Translations under genes and position numbers: made by a program
Notes under the pieces: model-generated
Database searches by the model: none
What the model was told of the DNA's origin: nothing
What the model saw: only the letters and a program-made list of their open reading frames with translations
Source of the DNA: Pyrobaculum sp.
GTDB lineage: Archaea; Thermoproteota; Thermoprotei; Thermoproteales; Thermoproteaceae
DNA: 13,055 bases
Reading direction: 5' to 3'
Assembly (NCBI GenBank): GCA_009903905.1
Contig: WYEI01000028.1
Location: 1-13,055 of the forward strand
Part shown: piece after piece, positions 1-5,485 of the stretch
Layout: each line of letters begins with the position of its first letter
How positions within the stretch are numbered: the first letter of the stretch is position 1

Positions 1-311
1 TAGATGCTGTACTGGCCGCTCCTGGAGACCTTCACGAGACCTGCGGCTTTGAGTCTCGCTAGGTGGTGAGACACCGCGGTCCTGTCGAGACCCAGTATGT
101 AGGAGAGGAAACAGACGGGCATGGGGCTCTGCCGCAGTAGATACAGGATCTTGAGTCTGTTGGGCTCGGCCAAGACCGCGAGCACCTCCGCTATCTTCTC
201 CACCGCTACAGGCGGTGGGGAGATCTCCTCTACGGGGGGTCTCGGCGGGTCTTTACACACGCCGGTCTCGGCCAGCTTCCTCGCCACATCGCTCAGTCTC
301 AACACGCCCAC
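1..311 (-). CDS. ArsR-family HTH transcriptional regulator (C-terminus beyond window)
   Basis: The reverse strand is open from the window edge up to position 323 and encodes at least 103 residues from a GTG at 311. Residues 44-100 are a typical ArsR/SmtB winged helix: LAEPNRLKILYLLR, then a recognition-helix region ending in DRTAVSHHLARLKAAGLV, then the first wing strand. This family represses transporter or detoxification genes and releases DNA when it binds a metal or a small thiol/sulfur ligand. Cys19 (N-terminal extension) and Cys67 (in the alpha-3-like segment MPVCFL, where ArsR/CadC have ELCVC) are candidate sensing residues; this is inference. The start lies 2 bp after the stop of the TauE-like exporter gene, so the two are probably one transcript. 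GTG305 and TTG302 are alternative starts. The C-terminus is cut by the window. Confidence 0.85.
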   Translation of the reverse strand, partial: MGVLRLSDVARKLAETGVCKDPPRPPVEEISPPPVAVEKIAEVLAVLAEPNRLKILYLLRQSPMPVCFLSYILGLDRTAVSHHLARLKAAGLVKVSRSGQYSI

Positions 312-312
312 G

Positions 313-1056
313 TCAGAGGAGCGTCATTATTTTATACAGAGTCATGATCACTATCACTAGGCCGAATATCTGCCTCAAGGTCTTCCCCTTGACGTACCTA
401 ACGGTCGCCCTTGCGCCCGCATACGCCGCGGCTGAGCCCACGGCCACAACAGCAAGCAGAAACAATGGGTCAATCCTCATAGTGGGTATGTGCGGGACAA
501 ATGCAGAGAAGGATGGCGGACACACAGCCAGGGCATTGATGCCGGCCGCGAGCCGGGGCTCGTACCCCAGCAGTATGAGAGTCGGCATGAGGAGGAAGCC
601 GGGCCCCACACCCAGCAACCCCGCGAGTATCGAAATCGGCACGGCCAACGCGGCGGCCAGCTTAAGGTTAGGCCCCCCGCGGGGAGTCTCCGAGGCGCCT
701 TTAAACATTCTGTAGGCCAGATAAAGAACCGCGGCGAAGTAGATAAGCCATATGTACATCTGCGGTGTGTACTGCGCAAGGAGGGACCCTAAAGGGGCCG
801 AGAGGGTCGTGGCGGCGGCCAAAACAGCCGCATCCCTCCACCTAATGAGCCCGCCTCTGGCGAACCCCACCATGGCGAAGAGCGATGTAAAGCCGTTGAG
901 CAACAAGGCAACCGGTTGCACTTGATGCACCAGATCCGACATAAACAGCGATAGGTATGGAATAGTGGCGAAGGCGGCGCCGAGGCCCAACATGCCGGAG
1001 ATAAAAGAAAGCACGGCGACGCCCGCCAGCACTATGTTGAGAGTAAAGCCGTCCAT
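313..1056 (-). CDS. TauE/SafE (DUF81) family membrane exporter
   Basis: This is a 247-residue, highly hydrophobic protein with about eight membrane segments. It carries the two related half-repeats typical of the TauE/SafE family: GMLGLGA with Pro33 in the first half, and GLLGVGPGF with Pro158 in the second. Family members are proposed to export sulfite, sulfoacetate, taurine-related anions or other sulfur compounds; the substrate here is unknown. An upstream in-frame GTG at 1074 would add MINCSH. ATG1056 is preferred because a TATA-like box (minus strand, 1076-1083) is centred about 24 bp before it, the leaderless spacing seen for other genes here. The ArsR gene follows after 2 bp. Together with the inverted repeat over the promoter this suggests a self-regulated sulfur or metal-related efflux operon. 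Confidence 0.88.
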   Translation of the reverse strand: MDGFTLNIVLAGVAVLSFISGMLGLGAAFATIPYLSLFMSDLVHQVQPVALLLNGFTSLFAMVGFARGGLIRWRDAAVLAAATTLSAPLGSLLAQYTPQMYIWLIYFAAVLYLAYRMFKGASETPRGGPNLKLAAALAVPISILAGLLGVGPGFLLMPTLILLGYEPRLAAGINALAVCPPSFSAFVPHIPTMRIDPLFLLAVVAVGSAAAYAGARATVRYVKGKTLRQIFGLVIVIMTLYKIMTLL

Positions 1057-1078
1057 ATGTGAACAGTTGATCACATAT
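1055..1078. promoter_or_regulatory. 24-bp inverted repeat, candidate ArsR operator
   Basis: The arms ATATGTGA and TCACATAT are perfect reverse complements separated by 8 bp, and two of the four inner base pairs also match (10 of 12 half-site positions). The repeat spans from the TATA-like box to the predicted start codon of the exporter. A dimeric repressor bound here would block TBP/TFB or initiation. The ArsR-type gene in the same operon is the obvious candidate; that assignment is inference. Confidence 0.55.
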
Positions 1079-1083
1079 TTAAC
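1076..1083 (-). promoter_or_regulatory. TATA-like box of the TauE-arsR operon
   Basis: Read on the minus strand the sequence is AAAAGTTAAATATGTG. The TATA-like core TTAAATAT is centred about 24 bp before ATG1056, and a purine-rich BRE-like stretch precedes it. This predicts a leaderless transcript starting at or next to ATG1056. Confidence 0.55.
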
Positions 1084-1158
1084 TTTTGCCGTCGGCCATC
1101 TCCTGCGTCTCGCCTAAGTAACCTCGATCTACAATACGCGCCCCGCTAGATCTGCAAC

Positions 1159-1183
1159 CGTCTGTTGCATATTGCAACAGACG
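1159..1183. repeat. 25-bp palindrome with 11-bp perfect arms
   Basis: CGTCTGTTGCA and TGCAACAGACG are perfect reverse complements around a 3-bp centre (TAT). A related imperfect palindrome with the same core pattern, GTTGCAAATTGCGAC, lies at 1227-1241; the centres are 63 bp apart, close to six helical turns. The palindrome sits in a region without a convincing gene, upstream of a weak plus-strand frame that starts at GTG1201. It may be a dimeric regulator site or the hairpin end of a decayed mobile element. Confidence 0.6.
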
Positions 1184-1200
1184 CTTAGGGTCCAGCAGAG

Positions 1201-1653
1201 GTGGCTAACTGTAGAAGATGCAAGATGTTGCAAATTGCGACCTTCTGTCTGGGGAGAGAGGAGCTACCGTGCCAAAACGAGTCGGAGAGACCCGTGATAC
1301 ACGGCAAGAAGAGAATGGGCCTTGCTGGTCAAGGAAGTACCTGGAGGAGAGAAGGGCTAGTTCAACAACCTGAAAAACCCTCTATGCGACGCGCTCTCCA
1401 GGCCAGCTGAGGCCTTAGGCGCAACGCCGGGGCGCTACGTCAAGCCCGAAGGCTCTGTATCCGCCGCGCCCCGGGCCCCGACAACTAAGATGAAGACCCC
1501 CTCTATTATAATAGAATTGACACCTCTGCCCGGACGGACAGGTCGCTTAACCTCAACTACTTTCGGCGCCGTGGCCCCGACATAGACTACACGGCGCGTG
1601 GGAGGCTGCTGACGTAAGGAGACTTGTCGCCGAGGTGATGAAGCGCGTTAAGT
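1201..1653 (+). pseudogene. Degraded plus-strand reading frame(s), unrecognised
   Basis: A GTG-started frame of 69 codons (1201-1410) begins with a Cys-rich stretch (VANCRRCKMLQIATFCLG) and then becomes low in protein character. Frame-shifted continuations look more protein-like: FNNLKNPLCDALSRPAEALG from about 1360, and LNLNYFRRRGPDIDYTARGR at about 1549-1608. A further shift gives ADVRRLVAEVMKRVK ending at a TAA at 1651-1653. The frames are broken by several stops and shifts. I read this as one or more decayed genes. I do not recognise the family, and the intact 69-codon frame could be chance. Confidence 0.3.
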
Positions 1654-1655
1654 AA

Positions 1656-1663
1656 CTTAAAAA
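1656..1663 (+). promoter_or_regulatory. TATA-like box upstream of the hairpin-rich stretch
   Basis: CTTAAAAA is centred near 1660. The leaderless spacing of this genome (24-25 bp) would place a plus-strand start at about 1684-1685, which is exactly where the first long hairpin begins. No plus-strand protein start fits this promoter. Confidence 0.35.
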
Positions 1664-1683
1664 CTGCGTCGCGCGGGACATTG

Positions 1684-1894
1684 GGCTTGAAAAGGCGTTG
1701 CAAATCCACAACGCTCAAGCCGGTCCAGGTAGAGTCTTCCACACCTGCATGTGGCCGGGTAGTGGACGGAGGCGGTTGCCGCAGGGAGCTGCGGCTGGCG
1801 GAGCGGGCTGTGCTCCGGCACGCAGTCTGTATCGTGCTCTACGTCTCGAAAAACGCGTCGATTCTAGGTCTTGCTTTTCAGATATCTGTTTTTT
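1684..1894 (+). ncRNA. Candidate structured RNA with four consecutive hairpins
   Basis: Hairpin 1 (1684-1721) pairs GGCTTGA with TCAAGCC and GCGTTG with CAACGC, with a 4-nt AAAG bulge on the 5' side only and an 8-nt loop. Hairpin 2 (1739-1754) pairs CCACA with TGTGG. Hairpin 3 (1778-1795) pairs GCCGCAG with CTGCGGC around GGAG. Hairpin 4 (1800-1816) pairs GGAGC with GCTCC. A TATA-like box lies about 25 bp before hairpin 1, and a T6 tract at 1889-1894 could end a transcript of about 210 nt, antisense to the last 31 bp of the lutB-like gene. It matches no RNA family I recognise. GC-rich DNA forms hairpins easily, so this is a candidate only. Confidence 0.28.
1849..1853 (-). terminator. T5 tract after the lutB-like gene
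   Basis: Read on the minus strand, GCGTTTTTCGAG lies 11 bp past the stop codon of the LutB-like gene. Archaeal terminators are mainly short T tracts in the non-template strand, so this is a plausible stop signal. Confidence 0.35.
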
Positions 1895-3006
1895 ATTTCG
1901 TGTATCACCTGCGGTATGTCTATGTCCATGGGGCAGACCTCTTTGCAGTTTCCCGCGTGGACGCACTTCAGCGCGTGGGGGCCCGCCGCCTCTATCCCCC
2001 TCGTCACGGCGGTCCACATGACGCCCATGGGGCCCGTGTAGGGGGGCTCGCCGAAATCCCTCCCCAACGCCCGGTATATCGGACAGTGGAGGTGGCACCG
2101 TCCGCACCTAATGCAGAGAAGTGTCTCCCACATCGCCGGGTCTCTCGCCGCCGCCCTCCTCCCGTTGTCCACAAGCACCACGTGGTACTCCTTGGGCCCC
2201 TGGGCTGGCGACACCCTGTGCATCTCGATGTCGGCCGTGGAGCTTGGGCCAGCCGAGACGTTGATATACGTGGGGGGATAGAGCCCGGCGTACGCCGCCT
2301 GGACGCTGGCGACGTAGAGGGCGTGTATCAACGTCGGCACTATCTTCTCCACGCCGTCGTACACGATGTGGACAGGCGGAAACGCAGACGTGATGCGTAT
2401 ATTGGCCTCGTTCTCTACCAGCACCACGGCGCCGGTGTCGGCGGCCAAGGCGTTGGCGCCCGTGATGCCCACGTCGGCCTTCATGAATTTCTCCCGGAGG
2501 AACTCCCTAACCCTCTGCGCTATGGCCACAGGGTCGGGAGGCACTGCGATCCCCAGCTTTTCCCTGAGAAGCTCGGCGGCCCGCTCGCGGGTCAGATGTA
2601 TGGCGGGTGCTATTATGTGGGACCCCTCCTCGCCGCTGAGCTGGACGAGGAATGCCCCCAGGTCGGTCTCCCAAACCTCATTGCCCTCCTCCTCCAGCCT
2701 CTTATGGAGCTTGGTCTCGCTCGCCACGTTGTTCTTACCCATCACCACCACCTTCCCTCTGCCCACTATCTTAGCCGCGGTGTCTGCCGCCTCCCCCCCA
2801 TCTCCCGCTAGGTAGAACCTGCCGCCAATCCTCTCAACCGACTTCCGGAACTCCTCGATGTAGAAGTCGAGATTCCTCACCACCTCCTCCTTGGCCTTCC
2901 TGACCTCTCTGCGCAGATCCTGGAGATATCCGTAACGCGCAAGCGCGTCGTATGTCCTTGGCATTATCGAGCTTCTAGCGCGCTCGATAGCTACATCCCA
3001 GCTCAT
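1864..3006 (-). CDS. lutB: LutB-like LUD-domain iron-sulfur protein (lactate utilisation)
   Basis: This 380-residue protein has a LUD domain at about 50-290, including KNNVASETKLHKRLEEEG and ETDLGAFLVQLSGEEGSHIIAPAIH. A ferredoxin-like Fe-S region follows. Cluster 1 is complete: Cys298, 301, 304 and 308 (CxxCxxCxxxCP), followed by the YTGPMG segment typical of LutB. The second motif has only Cys348, 354 and 358, with Ala351 where the second Cys of a regular motif would be. In bacteria LutABC oxidises L-lactate to pyruvate. No LutC is seen here, and the nearest LutA-like (CCG) gene lies across the permease. The protein is shorter than bacterial LutB (about 470 aa) and lacks its C-terminal tail. 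A TATA-like box about 24 bp before ATG3006 supports that start. Function as a lactate oxidase subunit is inferred. Confidence 0.85.
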   Translation of the reverse strand: MSWDVAIERARSSIMPRTYDALARYGYLQDLRREVRKAKEEVVRNLDFYIEEFRKSVERIGGRFYLAGDGGEAADTAAKIVGRGKVVVMGKNNVASETKLHKRLEEEGNEVWETDLGAFLVQLSGEEGSHIIAPAIHLTRERAAELLREKLGIAVPPDPVAIAQRVREFLREKFMKADVGITGANALAADTGAVVLVENEANIRITSAFPPVHIVYDGVEKIVPTLIHALYVASVQAAYAGLYPPTYINVSAGPSSTADIEMHRVSPAQGPKEYHVVLVDNGRRAAARDPAMWETLLCIRCGRCHLHCPIYRALGRDFGEPPYTGPMGVMWTAVTRGIEAAGPHALKCVHAGNCKEVCPMDIDIPQVIHEIKNRYLKSKT

Positions 3007-3017
3007 ACACTACTCAA

Positions 3018-3221
3018 TCACCTAAGATATATATCTATCATATGCCCCCACCACGCCGGCCCTAGGCAGATCCACAAGCAGATGTGAGAAGCCGCCACGT
3101 CGCTCGAAAACTTCGACAAGTCGCCGGCCTCACTTGCTACGGCCTTCGCCGTGGGGTAAGCGCTCTTCCCGCCGCTCGGCGTGTCGTCCGCAACCTCCCT
3201 AGGATACAGGGCGCTCCGCAT
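3018..3221 (-). pseudogene. Possible decayed minus-strand coding remnant
   Basis: One frame reads 67 codons from ATG3221 but is not clearly a protein. A second minus-strand frame covering about 3018-3125 reads protein-like (RRLVEVFERRGG, then LLVDLPRAGVVGAYDRYIS and a TAG), but is closed upstream by a TGA. A frameshift would join the two. This may be the end of a broken gene whose tail now carries the lutB promoter. The family is not recognised. Confidence 0.22.
3024..3035 (-). promoter_or_regulatory. TATA box of the lutB-like gene (palindromic AGATATATATCT)
   Basis: The box is centred near 3030, about 24 bp before ATG3006, and predicts a leaderless mRNA. The 12-bp sequence is a perfect palindrome, so it could also work in the plus direction, but no gene there would use it. 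Confidence 0.6.
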
Positions 3222-3338
3222 CGTGAAGGTTAACTTGTTATTCGCTCAGCCCCCTCTCACCGCGACGGCGGACGCGCTTGGGCGGCACGGGCGGCCTCAA
3301 GCTCTGGCTGAGCCTAGGGAAGTGACTCAAGAGGTGAC

Positions 3339-3725
3339 ATGTCGGCCGGGCTTCTTAGAATATACAGCTTCGGAGACTCCCACCGTGTTTTTGGCGCTCA
3401 TATACTATATTTCGACGGTCTCAAGGCCGTGGCAAACAGAGGCGATCGCGCCGAGGCTTACCGAGTCTTCAACTTAGGCATGGTGGTTTACACCGACAGA
3501 GACAACCTAGAACATGCCTTAGTCCACCGGGAATCTCACAACCCCAAGCCCATCGGCGAGGTAAAGGAAAGAGGGTTTGTAATTGTAAACGGAATTAAAC
3601 TAGTGAATTTGTTTTCTCCATTTGAAGAGAAAAAGCCACTGGGTTTCGACCTCAAATATTTCGACCTTATTTCGACACGAAGAATGGCCAGGGATATATC
3701 AGCCAATAGAGTATGCCTATTATGA
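3339..3725 (+). CDS. Hypothetical protein, 128 aa, convergent with the permease gene
   Basis: The frame starts at ATG3339 right after AAGAGGTGAC, a Shine-Dalgarno-like sequence but close to the start. The composition is protein-like and charged, with alternating hydrophobic strands (GFVIVNGIKLVNLF, FDLKYFDLI). No signal peptide, membrane segment or known motif is visible. The last 59 bp overlap the 3' end of the LctP-like gene on the other strand. There is no TATA-like box at the spacing used by neighbouring genes, and the surrounding 0.6 kb looks decayed, so this could be a gene fragment rather than an active gene. I do not recognise the family. Confidence 0.35.
   Translation: MSAGLLRIYSFGDSHRVFGAHILYFDGLKAVANRGDRAEAYRVFNLGMVVYTDRDNLEHALVHRESHNPKPIGEVKERGFVIVNGIKLVNLFSPFEEKKPLGFDLKYFDLISTRRMARDISANRVCLL
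3625..3634 (-). terminator. T-rich tract after the permease gene
   Basis: On the minus strand the sequence TTTTTCTCTTC begins about 33 bp past the permease stop codon. It is a plausible archaeal T-tract terminator, and it lies within the opposing hypothetical ORF. Confidence 0.3.
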
Positions 3726-5250
3726 TCAACACAAAGACGAGGGCTATGGAGTATTTCATGTTGTTTCTAATTACCTCTCCTTCCCGTCTCACGTATTCAG
3801 TGGTCGATACGCCGGCGGATACGGTCTGCGGAGCCACGGGCTTCCCCAGCTCGGCGCCAACCGTCTGGGTCGAGGGCAGGAGGAGCGGCGGCAGGCCGAG
3901 GAGTTGCCCCATGGCGGCCTGGAACGGCCCGAACAGAGCGTTAGACGACGTGTTGCTGCCAGTCAGCGCCGCGCCCAGCCAGCCTAGAAACGGCGAGATA
4001 ATCAAAAACCAGAGCCCCAAACCCATTGTCAAGTATGCCAGGCTGTACGCCATCCCGCTGTAGTTGAAGACAAAGGCCAGACTTATGACGAAGATGCCCG
4101 TGAGGACGGCCCCCCACGTCTGCTTCCACGTGGTCTTTAACGCATTCACGACATCCTTCGCGCCTGCCTTCATCAGCGGCAGGGTTATAAGCCACGCCAC
4201 CAGCGCCGAAGTGCCCGTTACAAGGACGTTGAAGGAGTAGGAAGCCGACACCTGCTTCTGCAAAACCTCGGAATATGCCGGTACGCTGAAAGTAGCGACG
4301 ACCCACTTCATTGGGGAAATCGGAGAGTTCCAAAGCCCCATTATGGTCACGAAGAGTATCAACGACGCCCACGCCCTCGCCACAGCCCCACGATCCTTGA
4401 CGTCGTTAACCTTAACAGCGGGCGGTGACACTATGTGTTTAGGCCGCCAGACCTTCGCCAGCCCAACTAGAAACAGAAATGCGATGATCGACCCCACGAC
4501 ATCTGCCAGATAGGGCCCTATGTAGACGGCGGTGGTGAATTGGCCGAGCACATACCCCAACGCCCCAATTAACGCCGCCGGCCAAGCCTCTTTTATGCCC
4601 CTCCCCCCATCTATCAAAGCCAATATAACAAACACTATGATGAATGCGAGCACTGCCACGAAGTGCGCAACTGCGCCTGACGTAGCTACCAGCGGAAGAC
4701 CCGCCACCCCCGCCAGAGTGACGATGGGGATGCCAAAAGCGCCATAAGCCACAGGGGCCGTGTTGGCTACAGCCATGATGGTTAGCGCCCTGATGGTCGG
4801 CAATCCCAGCGATATGAGTATAGGCACGAGGTAGGCCCACGGGGTGCCGAAACCTATCAGCCCCTCTATCAGCGCCCCTAAGGCCCATGCAATTGTGAGG
4901 GCGATAATCCTCACGTCGTTTGTGATGTTTTTCAACATCCACGAGGTGAAGGCGTCTAGATGCCCAGTCAGACGCCATGTGTTGAACCACGTTATGCCCC
5001 AGAATATAAGCCACGAGATGCTCCATAGGCCGAAAAGCGCCCCTATGAGCCACGCAGACACCGCGCTGTCGGCAGGCACGCCGACGGTGATTGCCAAAAT
5101 CAAGGTGACAATTGTCGTAATCAATGTGGCTTTCCACGAGGACATCTTCAAAACAGTCAGCAGAATAAACAGCAACAACACCGGAGTCAAGTCGATTATC
5201 AACGTCAGTCCGGCGTCTCCCCAAAACAGTTTTGGTTGTACATAGACCAT
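3667..5250 (-). CDS. lctP: L-lactate/glycolate permease, LctP/GlcA family
   Basis: This is a polytopic membrane protein of about 527 residues with a dozen or more hydrophobic segments, close to the family length (E. coli LldP 551, GlcA 560). Family signatures are clear: IEGLIGFGTP (128-137), NTAPVAYGAFGIPI (163-176), and near the C-terminus GSNTSSNALFG (431-441). The KPVAPQTVSAG and REGEVIRNNMKYS segments follow. The family imports 2-hydroxymonocarboxylates (lactate, glycolate) with protons. The gene is divergent from the GlcD-type cluster, which fits import of that pathway's substrate. ATG5259 would add three residues. ATG5250 is preferred because the TATA-like box at 5270-5277 is about 24 bp before it but only about 15 bp before 5259. 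Whether lactate or glycolate is preferred cannot be read from the sequence. Confidence 0.93.
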   Translation of the reverse strand: MVYVQPKLFWGDAGLTLIIDLTPVLLLFILLTVLKMSSWKATLITTIVTLILAITVGVPADSAVSAWLIGALFGLWSISWLIFWGITWFNTWRLTGHLDAFTSWMLKNITNDVRIIALTIAWALGALIEGLIGFGTPWAYLVPILISLGLPTIRALTIMAVANTAPVAYGAFGIPIVTLAGVAGLPLVATSGAVAHFVAVLAFIIVFVILALIDGGRGIKEAWPAALIGALGYVLGQFTTAVYIGPYLADVVGSIIAFLFLVGLAKVWRPKHIVSPPAVKVNDVKDRGAVARAWASLILFVTIMGLWNSPISPMKWVVATFSVPAYSEVLQKQVSASYSFNVLVTGTSALVAWLITLPLMKAGAKDVVNALKTTWKQTWGAVLTGIFVISLAFVFNYSGMAYSLAYLTMGLGLWFLIISPFLGWLGAALTGSNTSSNALFGPFQAAMGQLLGLPPLLLPSTQTVGAELGKPVAPQTVSAGVSTTEYVRREGEVIRNNMKYSIALVFVLIIIGILYWLIYPWPFFVSK

Positions 5251-5269
5251 ATGGTCCATAATTATTGTA

Positions 5270-5277
5270 TTTTTAAA
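5270..5277 (-). promoter_or_regulatory. TATA box of the permease gene
   Basis: On the minus strand TTTAAAAA is centred at about 5273.5, 23-24 bp before ATG5250. This supports a leaderless transcript from the second in-frame ATG. Confidence 0.6.
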
Positions 5278-5335
5278 TATTCCCCTGATGTCTATGATCG
5301 TAGCGACGATATATGTACACTATGAAAATATAATT

Positions 5336-5347
5336 TTGTTATAACAA
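5336..5347. repeat. Palindrome TTGTTATAACAA in the divergent promoter region
   Basis: This is a perfect 12-bp palindrome in the middle of the AT-rich 5251-5485 spacer, with a second GTTATA copy at 5351-5356. It lies about 60 bp upstream of the permease TATA box and about 110 bp upstream of the glcD TATA box. It could be a shared regulator site; AT-rich sequence makes chance palindromes more likely. Confidence 0.3.
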
Positions 5348-5421
5348 TATGTTATACTCGTAATATTAAATCTATAATTATCAATAATGAACAAAAATAT
5401 TACTACTATAATATTAACAGC

Positions 5422-5444
5422 TATATGTAAATAAGTTGCATATA
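5422..5444. promoter_or_regulatory. Inverted repeat TATATG-N11-CATATA upstream of the glcD promoter
   Basis: Perfect 6-bp arms with an 11-bp spacer end 14 bp before the glcD TATA core, just upstream of the BRE-like purine stretch. This is where archaeal activators often bind. The assignment as a regulator site is inference. Confidence 0.3.
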
Positions 5445-5450
5445 AGCATA

Positions 5451-5466
5451 AGAAAAATTTATAAAT
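5451..5466 (+). promoter_or_regulatory. BRE and TATA box of the glcD operon
   Basis: Purine-rich AGAAAAA is followed by TTTATAAAT, centred about 24 bp before ATG5486. This is the strongest promoter-like element in the window and predicts a leaderless mRNA. Confidence 0.7.
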
Positions 5467-5485
5467 ATTAGCCGGCCATTGTTAC

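Noticed and set aside
1474..1582. 10-bp direct repeat GGCCCCGACA (1474-1483 and 1573-1582)
   Set aside because: It is short and GC-rich, with no flanking similarity; likely chance.
1684..1721. tRNA or tRNA fragment (7-bp outer stem GGCTTGA/TCAAGCC)
   Set aside because: The inner loop is 8-10 nt rather than a 7-nt T-loop, and no D or anticodon arm can be drawn. It is kept only as a hairpin.
1684..1894. Reduced (type T) RNase P RNA
   Set aside because: The size would fit, but I cannot find the conserved P4-forming segments on either strand.
1681..2811. 376-codon plus-strand frame opposite the lutB-like gene
   Set aside because: The minus strand carries clear LUD and Fe-S motifs. The plus frame is Arg/His-rich without motifs, a typical shadow of a GC-rich gene.
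4439..5224. 261-codon minus-strand frame inside the permease gene
   Set aside because: It is rich in His, Arg and Gly without membrane segments, while the permease frame has all family motifs.
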